Origin: JABDJZ01 sp047619685
GTDB taxonomy: Bacteria > Bacteroidota > Rhodothermia > Rhodothermales > UBA10348
Reading direction: 5' to 3'
Assembly (NCBI GenBank): GCA_047619685.1
Contig: JBLHLC010000024.1
Coordinates: forward strand, 5,185 to 69,184
Length of the DNA: 64,000 nt
Shown here: piece by piece, positions 34,551 through 43,704 of the stretch
Layout: every line of letters begins with the position of its first letter
Numbering within the stretch: position 1 is the stretch's first letter
Translations under genes and position numbers: made by a program
Notes under the pieces: model-generated
What the model was told of the DNA's origin: nothing
What the model saw: the letters and a program-made list of their open reading frames with translations, nothing else
The model's database searches: none

Positions 34551-35387
34551 ATGTGTGTCCCCGCCTGCCATGATCAGATTGTCCGAACCATCAGCCGACG
34601 GTCGTTTCTCCGTCGCGGTTCCTTGGTTGCAGCCACCGGCCTCGTAGCCGGCTGCGCGGCTCCCGTGGCCGAGTCCGAGACCCCGTCCGGCAAGACCATC
34701 CGTTTCGACCGGATAGTAGATCTCACGCACACCCTCCGACAGGATTTTCCGACCTACTTCGGGCCCTCCCAGCTCTCGATCGAAACGCTGTTCCACGCGG
34801 AAACAGACGGCTTCAACCTGAACCAGTGGACGGTCAACGAGCATACGGGAACCCACATGGATGCCCCCTTCCATTTCAACGGTTCGCAGTCGGCTGACCT
34901 GATCCCGGTCGACCGGCTCGTGGGCCCGCTGGCCGTCATCGACATCCGTGCGCGTGCGGCCGACAATCCCGATGCGCAGGTCACTCCTGATGACATCCGC
35001 GCCTGGGAAGCGGCGCATGGACCGCTTCCCGCGGGCGCCATCGTTGCGATGAACAGCGGCTGGGATGCTCACGTCATGGACTCGGACCGGTTCAGGAACG
35101 CGGATGCCGATGGGACCATGCATTTCCCCGGATTCCACATCGAAGTGGCCGACTTCCTGCTTGCAGAACGCGATGTTTCTGGCGTCATGGTCGACACCCT
35201 GAGCCTGGATCACGGCCCGTCGCCGGACTTCGCCTTTCATTTCAGGTGGCTGCCGGCCGATCATTGGGGCATCGAGGGCGCGGCCAACCTGTCGGAGCTC
35301 CCGGCCTCCGGCGCCACCGTCGTCGTCGGCGGGCCCAAGATTCAGGGCGCGACGGGTGGACCGAGCCGGATCATCGCGTTCGTGTGA
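34551..35387 (+). CDS. cyclase family / kynurenine-formamidase-like metal hydrolase with Tat-like lipoprotein signal
   Basis: Protein of 278 residues. The N-terminus starts MCVPACH, then a twin-arginine-like segment (ISRRSFLRRG) and an apparent lipobox (GLVAGC, Cys35), so it is probably exported folded. The metal-binding signature of the cyclase family, HTGTHMDAPFHF, is at residues 98-109, with later His and Asp residues in SGWDAHV and LDHGPSPDF. Related proteins hydrolyse formylkynurenine or isatin. AGGAG lies 7 nt before ATG 34551. Confidence 0.86.
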   Translation: MCVPACHDQIVRTISRRSFLRRGSLVAATGLVAGCAAPVAESETPSGKTIRFDRIVDLTHTLRQDFPTYFGPSQLSIETLFHAETDGFNLNQWTVNEHTGTHMDAPFHFNGSQSADLIPVDRLVGPLAVIDIRARAADNPDAQVTPDDIRAWEAAHGPLPAGAIVAMNSGWDAHVMDSDRFRNADADGTMHFPGFHIEVADFLLAERDVSGVMVDTLSLDHGPSPDFAFHFRWLPADHWGIEGAANLSELPASGATVVVGGPKIQGATGGPSRIIAFV

Positions 35388-35452
35388 CGATGGTCGGTCA
35401 GGCCGGCCCAAGGCTGAGTTTGAGCGCGACGGAGATGGCTTGGTTGCGCCCG

Positions 35453-36103
35453 TTACGTTTCCACCACCCCCTTCCTCCACGCCCAGGCGATCGTCTGAGC
35501 ACGCGTCGCCACGTCGAGCTTTTCGTAGATGCTGTTGGCGTGCTTCTTCACGGTACTCTCGGAGATGAAAAGCCTTTCGGCGATCACATGGTTCGACTCA
35601 CCGGCTGCGATGCGCTGCAGGACTTCGCGTTCGCGCACGCTCAGGTCGCGCAGCAAGTCGTTCTTCGCGCGGTTTCCCGTACGGTTCGTCTTTACGAATA
35701 GGGCCGCGATCCGGCGACTGAGCCAACCCGACTCGCCCACGGCGATCCCCCGAACCGCCTCGACGATGGTTGCCAGCGGCTCCTGCTTCGTCAGGTAGCC
35801 CGCTGCCCCGGAGTCCAATACCGCAAATATGTAGTCTTCATCCTCGTATGCGCTCAGGACCAGCACTTGAGTACGCGCCTGCTCCTGGAAGAGACGACGT
35901 GTCACTTCGACCCCGTTAATGCCGGGCATATCAAGATCAAGGACTAGAACGTCAGGATCCTGCGCTCGTACGAGCTGAAGCGCGCCCTCACCGTTGGAGG
36001 CTTCTCCCACGACCAGCATGTCGGGCTCGCGGTTCAGGCGTCCCGCTATGCCATCGCGAAAGGCCGGATGGTCGTCGGCCAGAACGATACGTATGGGGTT
36101 CAT
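35453..36103 (-). CDS. NarL/FixJ family response regulator
   Basis: DNA-binding response regulator of 216 residues. Receiver domain with DDH at residues 10-12 and phospho-acceptor Asp56 (VLVLDLDMPG), then a LuxR-type helix-turn-helix (LSVREREVLQRIAAGESNHV, then SESTVKKHANSIYEKL). It is divergent from the large propeller-sensor kinase, with about 170 bp between. That kinase lacks its own receiver, so the two are probably partners. It converges with the cyclase gene downstream. Confidence 0.9.
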   Translation of the reverse strand: MNPIRIVLADDHPAFRDGIAGRLNREPDMLVVGEASNGEGALQLVRAQDPDVLVLDLDMPGINGVEVTRRLFQEQARTQVLVLSAYEDEDYIFAVLDSGAAGYLTKQEPLATIVEAVRGIAVGESGWLSRRIAALFVKTNRTGNRAKNDLLRDLSVREREVLQRIAAGESNHVIAERLFISESTVKKHANSIYEKLDVATRAQTIAWAWRKGVVET

Positions 36104-36270
36104 GGTATATTACACGTGGCGTGGGCGTCGGTCCCCCGCAGGCGATTGGGTAACTCAGCGCCGTCAGGTTAGCCCGGCGATGCACAATTATGAAAACTCC
36201 GGAATTCATGGTTCGCATGTAGTGTACCCAAGTACCAATTTTCGTCTGACGGCCACCCCCTAAAACCCAC

Positions 36271-39200
36271 ATGTCCTACCTCCAAACCGTCTTGCGCCGT
36301 CGTGGACGCCGTCTGCTCGGCGCGGCCGCGTTATGGGTCATGATCGGGCTCTTGCCTGCCCAATCGGGGGCCCAGTCGGCTTCGCCCGCGTTCGATATCA
36401 TACGTATCGGCGTCGAGCAGGGCCTCTCGCACCGGATGGTGTATGACATACTCGAGGACCAACAGGGCTACATGTGGTTCGCGACGCGGGAGGGGCTGAA
36501 TAGGTTTGACGGCCACCGCTTTGTCGTATACACGCACGAGCCGGGCGACTCTCTCTCAATACCCGATTCGAGGGTCAAGCGCATGTTCGAGAGTGCCGAT
36601 GGCACTTTGTGGATCGGGACCGTGAATGGCGGCCTCGTCCGGTTTGATCGGTCGACCGAAACCTTCAGCCGCGTCCCGTCCCGGCCAGGGGATACACCGC
36701 CACTCCTTTCCGAGTCTGTAACTGACATCGCCGAAACCCCGGATGGCACCCTCTGGGTGACGACCGCGATGTCTCGGCTTTTTCGGTTGCCGCCCAAGGC
36801 CTCGGAGTTGGAGCTCGTTTCAGTGACCGTCGCGGGCAAGAGTGGCTGGATGCGCGGCCAGAGAATCGGGGTCGATCCGTCAGGCGGGATTATTCTCTTC
36901 TGTTCGCCGGCCAGTGGCGGTGCACCCTTTCTGGGGCGGCTCGATCCGGTGACCTCTGAGTGCTCCATGGACGGGCGTCTGCCTGGAACCAGCCTTTTAA
37001 CCGCCATCGGTTTCGAATCTGACGGATCGGCTGTCGTTGCCGCAACCTTGCAGATTGCTTCGGGCAGCGAGAGAACCAGAGTGGCACGATGGGATGGCCA
37101 ATTGAAATGGTCCGTAGCTCTCGACGCGTCAGGGTCTCGGGACCTCATCGTGGACGACCACGATCAGATCTGGCTTGCCACGCACAGTGGCGTTTTTCTC
37201 CTTGAGCCAACTGGAAGAGTCATCGCCCACTTCACCCGAAGCCCGGCGGGCAACAAGACGCTCTCTGATGATCGGGCGAACGCTTTTGCGCACAGTCGCG
37301 ACGGTTCGGTCTGGGTTGCCACCGATGACGGCGTGACGGTCTTCGTGCCCGTGAGGACTCCCTTTCGGGCAAGCCGGCATCGTCCTGGTGATCCCACGTC
37401 CCTGGGCGATCCGCGGGTGAATGCGATCCTTGAAACGAGCGACGGCACGCTCTGGGTCGGTACGTCCGCGGGCCTCTATCAGCGCCAACGTGGCAACGAA
37501 GGATTCGAGCCGTTCGTCCTGCCCGACGTGCCCGGTGTGATTTCGGGCACGCAGGAGAGGATCTGGTCCCTGATTGAGGCGGCCCCGGGTGTTATCTGGA
37601 TCGGGACAGCGGCGGGCGGGTTGTACCGACTCGACACGGCGTCAGGGGAGATTCGTCACATGCTGGCAGCCTTTCACTTGATTGCCGATCGGTACGGAGG
37701 TGACCGCCCGTCGATCGACAGGACGTCGATCCCCTTCATCGGCCGAGACCTGGTGGGTAACCTTTGGCTGACCACTACGCACGCGGTCCTGCGGGTCGAC
37801 TCGCTCGATGTTTTCACGCTCGTCGCGTCCAGGACGGCGGACTCCCCACCGGTCGATAAATACGTCAACGTATTGCTACAGGACCACCGCGGCGACTACT
37901 GGGCAGGCAACGACTTCGGTCTGGAGGCCTTCGACGCGGACTCCGGGGAGTTTCGGGCCGTAGGGGAGACCGGGCTTCGGGACCGCGGACTCAGCTTCCG
38001 GTCGGTCTGGACCATCGCCGAGTCCCCGCTCACACCGGACGCGATCTGGGTGGGTACCATCGGAGGTGGCCTCAACCGGTATGACGTGATTACCGGCCAC
38101 TTCACCTGGTATACAATGGCCGACGGGCTGCCGAACAACACCATCTACGGCATCCTCGTGGACGACCGGGGATTGCTTTGGCTGAGCACGGCGAACGGGC
38201 TCGCCCGGTTCGATCCGCGGACGGGATCCGTTGAACGATTCACGCTTCACGACGGGCTGCATGACGACGATTTTGACCTTCTGGCTTACCACAAGGGACA
38301 GGTTTCGGGGAAAATGTGGTTTGGTGGTCCGACCGGCCTGACAGAGTTCCACCCGGATTCCGTCGCGCTGAGTACGTATGACTTCAAGGTCCTCATATCG
38401 AGTGTCATTGTGCTCGACCGGCCGCATCCCGGTATCGTTGGAGAGGGAGACACTCTGAGGCTGGCGCACACACAGAACACGCTGGGATTCCGATTCTCTG
38501 CGCCTGACTTGCTGCATCCAAACAATGTCGCTTTCCGCTATCGGCTCGTTGGCTACGATGACGACTGGCGCGTGAACGACGCCAGCCGGGCCGAGGCCTC
38601 GTATACGCGCCTGCCGCCGGGTTGGTATACGTTCGAAGTGCAGGCCGCCGGACCAGGCGGAGGCATCAGCAGACAGACGACCCGCCTCGTCGTCTCGATA
38701 GTGCCCGCGTTTTGGCAGACGGGCTGGTTCCTGTTCCTGGGCCTCACCCTCGCCACGGGTATGGTTGGCTGGGGCGTCTCATCGGTGCTGCGACTCCGAG
38801 CAAGACGGGTGCTCGATATTGCTCGCCGGGAGGTAGAGCTTAAGCGCCTGCTATCCGACAGAGAGGAGCAGGAGCGTGGTAGGCTTGCACGCGAGATTCA
38901 TGACGGGCCCATCCAGACCCTCTATAGTGTCAACCACCGGTTGGAGGAGGCGTCGCCTGAAGGACTGGTGGCCAGCCGCCGCGATGTGAAGAAACTCGCC
39001 TCGGAGTTACGGGACATCTGCGAGCACCTGCGGCCGGCACTTGTCACCAACCTCGGGCTGGAAGGCGCGCTGCGGGCACGCGTGCGGACGCTCTCCAGGC
39101 AGAACCCCGATCTCCGGGTTTCGCTCACGTTCGATCCCGAGTGTTCAGAACTCGACGAGCCGACCGCGCACGCCTGCTACCGGATCGTGCAGGAGGCCTT

Positions 39201-39474
39201 GAACAACGTCATCCACCATGCCGACGCATCGCAGGCCGATGTCCAGATCTCCTGCGACCACGCCGTGTGTCGACTGCTCATCACGGACGACGGACGGGGC
39301 TTCGACCTGCCCAAGGATTGGCTCATGCTCGCCTCCGACAGCCACTATGGGCTACTGGGCATACGAGAGCGAGCTGAGACACAGGGGGGTATCTGTCGCA
39401 TCGATTCGGCACGAGGCAAGGGGACGCGAATTGAGGTGGACTTCCCGAGGCCGAGCCTTCAACCGGCCGGCTGA
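36271..39474 (+). CDS. two-component sensor kinase: Reg_prop propeller, Y_Y_Y, membrane helix, HisKA_3
   Basis: Membrane sensor of 1,067 residues. After a signal region (about 1-40) come roughly a dozen Reg_prop propeller repeats (GYMWFATREGLNRFDG, DGTLWIGTVNGGLVRF, GLLWLSTANGLARFD), a Y_Y_Y domain (FRYRLVGYDDDWRVNDASR), one membrane helix (GWFLFLGLTLATGMVGWGV), a HisKA_3 dimerisation region with phospho-accepting His877 (AREIHDGPIQTLY), and an ATPase domain (RIVQEALNNVIHHA, then ITDDGRGFDLP). In Bacteroidota such sensors often detect polysaccharide pieces. No receiver is fused, in contrast with hybrid systems. The cognate regulator is probably the divergent NarL gene. Confidence 0.92.
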   Translation: MSYLQTVLRRRGRRLLGAAALWVMIGLLPAQSGAQSASPAFDIIRIGVEQGLSHRMVYDILEDQQGYMWFATREGLNRFDGHRFVVYTHEPGDSLSIPDSRVKRMFESADGTLWIGTVNGGLVRFDRSTETFSRVPSRPGDTPPLLSESVTDIAETPDGTLWVTTAMSRLFRLPPKASELELVSVTVAGKSGWMRGQRIGVDPSGGIILFCSPASGGAPFLGRLDPVTSECSMDGRLPGTSLLTAIGFESDGSAVVAATLQIASGSERTRVARWDGQLKWSVALDASGSRDLIVDDHDQIWLATHSGVFLLEPTGRVIAHFTRSPAGNKTLSDDRANAFAHSRDGSVWVATDDGVTVFVPVRTPFRASRHRPGDPTSLGDPRVNAILETSDGTLWVGTSAGLYQRQRGNEGFEPFVLPDVPGVISGTQERIWSLIEAAPGVIWIGTAAGGLYRLDTASGEIRHMLAAFHLIADRYGGDRPSIDRTSIPFIGRDLVGNLWLTTTHAVLRVDSLDVFTLVASRTADSPPVDKYVNVLLQDHRGDYWAGNDFGLEAFDADSGEFRAVGETGLRDRGLSFRSVWTIAESPLTPDAIWVGTIGGGLNRYDVITGHFTWYTMADGLPNNTIYGILVDDRGLLWLSTANGLARFDPRTGSVERFTLHDGLHDDDFDLLAYHKGQVSGKMWFGGPTGLTEFHPDSVALSTYDFKVLISSVIVLDRPHPGIVGEGDTLRLAHTQNTLGFRFSAPDLLHPNNVAFRYRLVGYDDDWRVNDASRAEASYTRLPPGWYTFEVQAAGPGGGISRQTTRLVVSIVPAFWQTGWFLFLGLTLATGMVGWGVSSVLRLRARRVLDIARREVELKRLLSDREEQERGRLAREIHDGPIQTLYSVNHRLEEASPEGLVASRRDVKKLASELRDICEHLRPALVTNLGLEGALRARVRTLSRQNPDLRVSLTFDPECSELDEPTAHACYRIVQEALNNVIHHADASQADVQISCDHAVCRLLITDDGRGFDLPKDWLMLASDSHYGLLGIRERAETQGGICRIDSARGKGTRIEVDFPRPSLQPAG

Positions 39475-39651
39475 CGACTGGACGGAGTCCCGGCCGCAGC
39501 TGAACGCCGCTGCAAGCGGGTCTCGCCCTACGGGCTAAAGGTTCTAGCGAAGAGTCGCCTTTCGGGGCGACGGTTGTGGACCTGGGGCTACTCGGCCACG
39601 TTTCGGCAGCCCGTACCTAAGGGGAAATAATCCCCTTTTTTGGTGCATGCC
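39475..39651 (+). promoter_or_regulatory. structured 5' leader ahead of the large surface protein
   Basis: The 177 bp between the kinase stop and the next ATG hold at least three hairpins. GTCGCC-TTTCGG-GGCGAC is at 39554-39571. A GGGGCT...AGCCC stem with an inner GGCC/GGC arm is at about 39585-39612. An intrinsic-terminator hairpin follows at 39619-39641. Because the terminator lies 10 nt before the start codon, any upstream promoter must be read through it, so transcription attenuation is possible. No known riboswitch class is recognised. Confidence 0.4.
39619..39641 (+). terminator. intrinsic terminator hairpin directly before a start codon
   Basis: AAGGGGA-AATAA-TCCCCTT followed by further T residues: a 7-bp stem, 5-nt loop and T run, a textbook factor-independent form. 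It could simply end the kinase transcript, but it is also inside the leader of the next gene. The GGTG ribosome site for ATG 39652 starts right after the T run. Confidence 0.6.
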
Positions 39652-42600
39652 ATGACTCGTCTGATTTCCATCTGGATCGTCCTGATATTCGTCGCCGTTG
39701 GCGCGCAGGGGCAGGCCTTTACGGCAACGTGGCCGCTACTGAATCCGCCGCAGCAGGCCGGAATCGGGACCGGTGCCGTTACCGTTTCGGACGAGTTGGT
39801 GAACGCCGGGAACGCTCCGGGGCTCGCAATCGTCGGCTACAATTCGTTCGGTCAACAAGTGAACCAGGGGTCCAACGCCTGGGTAGAGGGAGTCGATCAT
39901 ACGCGGTACATCGAGTTCACCGTTTCTGCTACTCCCGGGAATGTGATGACCTTGAACCAGATCGATTTCGAATACGGGTGGGAGTTTTCATTTGGAATCC
40001 TGATCGCGTCCGAAGTCTGGATATCGCCGGACCTGTGGGGTACCAGTCAGCAGCTGGCCACCACACTGCTCTACCAGAAGCAGACGATGGCCCAATATAC
40101 CTCAAGTGCTCCGGGCACGACGTCTTCGACCTGGACCGTCAGGATATACCCGTACAGCAACCAGAACACGGGGGCGGTCCTGCCGATCTATGCCACTCAC
40201 CGCAACGTGGTCCTTTCGGGCAGCACGTCGCCTACCACAAATCTGACATGCGACTTCCTCTGCAACGCCGACTTCGAGGACGATCAGCTCGTCTCGGCAC
40301 TCGGTCAGGGGTTCTTTGACGAGGCCCTTGTGTCCTGCTGGAAGACCACCGCGACTAACCACAAGATCGAGGTGTGGGGCGACGGCTTCGGGGGCATTTT
40401 TGCGCCGAGCGGCAATCAGTTCATCGAACTGAACGCCAACCAGACCGCGACGCTCTACCAATCGTTCACGGCCGTGGCATCGACGCCTGTCACGATTTCC
40501 TTCTGGCACAGCGGCCGCTACACCGCACCGGACGTGATGGAGGTCTCGCTTACCGGCCTGGGCGGCACGCCGGTGTACGCCACGTTCGGACCTTATTCCG
40601 ATACGCGGGCCGCCTGGACTCCGTATACCATTCCGTATACGCTCCCCATCAGCGGGCCGATGGAACTGCGGTTCAATTCCATTTCGTCGAACGGCGGCGC
40701 GGGGCCGGCCGATGGCGGCAACTTCCTGGACGATATCGCAATCAGCTGTCCGTCCGGCATCTGTGGTCTGAAATTCAACGACGTCAACGGCAACGGCGTG
40801 CAGGACAGCGGCGAGACGGGTCTGGCGAACTGGGAGTTCACGCTCTCCGGAGCCAGCACCGGAGAGGCGACCAGTGACGCAAACGGTCGATTCTGCTTTG
40901 CCGATCTGGCTCCTGGCACGTACTTCCTTGGCGAAACGAACCAGGCAGGCTGGATCCAGACGGCACCGCCCGCCCCGGGCACGTTCGACATCGACCTCGG
41001 CTCCGGTGAGAACCTGAATGGATACGCGTTTGGCAACCAGAGGGAAGTCGCCGACATGTGCTACGGTCCGCCCCTCGGAATGGTCGGGTGGTGGCCGGGT
41101 GATGGTCACACGAACGATCTGTCCGGCCACCAGAACACCGGTGTGCTCCAGGGCGGAGCGGGCTACGTGACGCCGGGCGAGGTATCGGATGCGTTCTCCT
41201 TCTCGGGACCTGCCGATTACGTAAGGGTAAACGACTCGGCATCGCTGAACTTCGGGGCCGGCGCGAACTTCTCCATCGACGCCTGGGTGAAGACGTCCGA
41301 CGCCACGAATATCCTGAACATCGTGGACAAGCGGGCGGGCTTCGTTGCCGGATACGGACTATATCTCATCGGGGGCAAGCTCGCGTTCCAGATTGGCGAC
41401 GGCGCTTCCCCGCTTAATTTCGTGTCGGCCTCCCCGAACGTCAGTAATGGAGCATGGCACTTCGTGGCGGTCACGGTGGAGAGAGCGTCCAAGACGGGTG
41501 GCATTCTGTATGTCGACAACATCCCCGTCCTGGTCTTCGACCCCACGTCCCGACAGGGCTCCCTCGCGAATAACAGTCCGCTCCTCATCGGTCAGAACTC
41601 ACTGAGCGCGGGCGCCGGTTTCAGGGGACAGATCGACGAGGTCGAGATTTTCGACCGCGTGGTCACGCCGATCGAACTGGGGGCGATCTACGAAGCCGGA
41701 CCTCTCGGAAAATGCAAGGGACTGTGCGACGAGAAGCCGCAGTCGCTTTCGATGACCACGGGCTTCGATCACCCGGCCGGCACGACTTACGCTGTCGGCG
41801 GCGCCGATGCCTTCTGGACGATCACGGCGGATCCCGATACGACTCGGACCGTGCCGCGGCCGGCGGATGTCATCATGTCGATCCCGGCATGGACGCCGGC
41901 TCCGTCTGGTAGCCAATGGATCGGTCCCTCGCAGGTGACCCCGGATCCCGCCCCGCCGAATTTCGAACAGGATGCGGTCGGTCTCGGCACGTACACCTAT
42001 TCGCTCGAATTCTGCATCGTGGATCAGACGGCGACCAGCCTCACCTTCAACCTCGGCGTCCTGTCCGACAATTCCGCCACGGTTTGGCTACTCGAACCGG
42101 ACGGCACACGGACGCAGATCGGAATCGCGAATTCGTTCACGATCCCGGCGTCGATCATCAATACGCTCAACGGACCTTTCGTACCCGGTACGTACAAGCT
42201 CGAGGTAGACGTACTCAACAATGCGCTTCCGCCCGACTTCACCGGGTTTAACCTGACCGGGTCCATTTCCGGGGGCAACCTGTTCATGCAGAAGCACGAA
42301 TGCTGCAACAGCAGCGGGAAGATCACCGGCAGGAAATTCAACGACTTGAACGGAGACGGTCTGTCGGTCGGAGACCCGGGGCTGGGAGGCGTAACGATAG
42401 AACTCTGGCAGGACGGCGTCCTGTTTGCCACCACCACGACGGACGCCTGGGGATACTACTTCTTCGACGTGCCTCCGGGAACGTATACCATTCTGGAAGT
42501 TGCGCCGACCGGTTACCAACAGACCGCTCCGGCCGGTGGCACGTATACGATCACCGTCGGCCCCGGAGGCATCGTGCCGAACCGGGACTTCGGCAACCAG

Positions 42601-43548
42601 GCCATTCCGTGCATCGCTACCGACGTGCAGTTCCTCTGCAAGCCGAACGGCGGCGGACGATACATTCAGCTCGAGATTACCTACAACGGCACCATCCCCG
42701 CCGTGGAGATGCACGTAACCTCGCTCACCCCGGGGGTGAGCTTTGTGGTCACCAGCACCATCCCGGCCACGCTCCCGAACCCGATAACCCAGGGAGCCGT
42801 GTTCACTCTGAACATCGATTTCGCCGGGCTGGCTCCCGGTGCCTCCGCGGTGATGCTCATCAACATGGACGGGCCGACCGACGAGTTCGGCGTGACGACC
42901 CACTGTTGTGACAAGGAGGTGACCGTGACCCGGCCGGCGATCCAGGCCGGGGGCGCCCTGTTCGAGTGTCCGCTCATCATCGACGGCTGGGTCGATATCG
43001 ACGACGTGAGCGTGCCGAAGAACGGCTGGCTAGTCCGGATGGAGCGCGCGGACGGTGTCATGAGCCTCGTCGAGACGGACCCCGCCGGGTACTTCGCCCA
43101 GGAGGGACTGCTTCCCGACATGTATTCGGTCTCCGTGGACATGCGCAATTTCTTCAGGGTGGCGGAGCCGGAAGGCGGCTTCTTCTCAGTCTCCCTCAAG
43201 GAAGGAGGTCCGCGAACGACTCTGCGTTTCATGTTATCCAAGGGAACACATACGGACAGCGAAGACGATTCGGACACGCTTCCGACCGAGTACGGGCTCC
43301 GGGCGAACTATCCGAACCCGTTCAATCCGACCACCCGCATCGAGTATCAGCTTCCTGACGCGGGGGCCGTGCGGATCGTGGTCGTGGACATGCTGGGCCG
43401 ATCAGTGGCTACACTTGTCGACGGCCTCCAGCCGGCGGGCAGTTACGCGGTCACGTTCGATGCTGGTGATCTGCCGAGCGGACTATACCTGTATCGGATG
43501 ACGGCCGGGTCCTTCGTGAAGACGAACCGGATGATCCTCTTGAAATAG
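39652..43548 (+). CDS. large secreted surface protein with SdrD-B, LamG and type IX sorting domains
   Basis: Exported protein of 1,298 residues. Signal peptide about 1-21 (ending GAQGQ). Recognisable parts: an SdrD-B-like Cna-type module (CGLKFNDVNGNGVQDSGETG), a LamG/concanavalin-like domain (MVGWWPGDGHTNDLSGHQNT, then FSIDAWVKTSD), a second SdrD-B module (ITGRKFNDLNGDGLSVGDPG), a beta-sandwich, and the sorting domain (ANYPNPFNPTTRIEYQLP). No enzyme motif is seen, so adhesion or matrix is the likely role. The ATG is preferred to an upstream in-frame TTG at 39640 because that TTG lies in the terminator T run. Confidence 0.87.
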   Translation: MTRLISIWIVLIFVAVGAQGQAFTATWPLLNPPQQAGIGTGAVTVSDELVNAGNAPGLAIVGYNSFGQQVNQGSNAWVEGVDHTRYIEFTVSATPGNVMTLNQIDFEYGWEFSFGILIASEVWISPDLWGTSQQLATTLLYQKQTMAQYTSSAPGTTSSTWTVRIYPYSNQNTGAVLPIYATHRNVVLSGSTSPTTNLTCDFLCNADFEDDQLVSALGQGFFDEALVSCWKTTATNHKIEVWGDGFGGIFAPSGNQFIELNANQTATLYQSFTAVASTPVTISFWHSGRYTAPDVMEVSLTGLGGTPVYATFGPYSDTRAAWTPYTIPYTLPISGPMELRFNSISSNGGAGPADGGNFLDDIAISCPSGICGLKFNDVNGNGVQDSGETGLANWEFTLSGASTGEATSDANGRFCFADLAPGTYFLGETNQAGWIQTAPPAPGTFDIDLGSGENLNGYAFGNQREVADMCYGPPLGMVGWWPGDGHTNDLSGHQNTGVLQGGAGYVTPGEVSDAFSFSGPADYVRVNDSASLNFGAGANFSIDAWVKTSDATNILNIVDKRAGFVAGYGLYLIGGKLAFQIGDGASPLNFVSASPNVSNGAWHFVAVTVERASKTGGILYVDNIPVLVFDPTSRQGSLANNSPLLIGQNSLSAGAGFRGQIDEVEIFDRVVTPIELGAIYEAGPLGKCKGLCDEKPQSLSMTTGFDHPAGTTYAVGGADAFWTITADPDTTRTVPRPADVIMSIPAWTPAPSGSQWIGPSQVTPDPAPPNFEQDAVGLGTYTYSLEFCIVDQTATSLTFNLGVLSDNSATVWLLEPDGTRTQIGIANSFTIPASIINTLNGPFVPGTYKLEVDVLNNALPPDFTGFNLTGSISGGNLFMQKHECCNSSGKITGRKFNDLNGDGLSVGDPGLGGVTIELWQDGVLFATTTTDAWGYYFFDVPPGTYTILEVAPTGYQQTAPAGGTYTITVGPGGIVPNRDFGNQAIPCIATDVQFLCKPNGGGRYIQLEITYNGTIPAVEMHVTSLTPGVSFVVTSTIPATLPNPITQGAVFTLNIDFAGLAPGASAVMLINMDGPTDEFGVTTHCCDKEVTVTRPAIQAGGALFECPLIIDGWVDIDDVSVPKNGWLVRMERADGVMSLVETDPAGYFAQEGLLPDMYSVSVDMRNFFRVAEPEGGFFSVSLKEGGPRTTLRFMLSKGTHTDSEDDSDTLPTEYGLRANYPNPFNPTTRIEYQLPDAGAVRIVVVDMLGRSVATLVDGLQPAGSYAVTFDAGDLPSGLYLYRMTAGSFVKTNRMILLK

Positions 43549-43571
43549 TCCGGTCATCGGGTCTAGATCTG

Positions 43572-43608
43572 GGGCGAGCACGGTGGGTCAACCGCCGTGC
43601 TCGCCCTT
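43572..43608. terminator. strong hairpin between convergent genes
   Basis: GGGCGAGCACGG and CCGTGCTCGCCC form a perfect 12-bp stem around an 11-nt loop, 24 bp after the stop codon of the large surface protein. Only two T residues follow directly. It fits a terminator for the plus-strand gene and possibly for the opposing one. Confidence 0.6.
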
Positions 43609-43704
43609 GCGTTTGGCCAAAACTTCCACCTTGTTCGTCGGACTGAGATCCACGGCATCTCGAACACCGGCTCTGAGCCACTGACCTTTGTGCGCGCCTT
43701 CAAG

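Noticed and set aside
39475..39651. Match of the leader to cyclic-di-GMP, cobalamin, glycine or TPP riboswitches.
   Set aside because: Conserved core motifs of these classes were looked for by eye and not found; only generic hairpins and a terminator can be supported.
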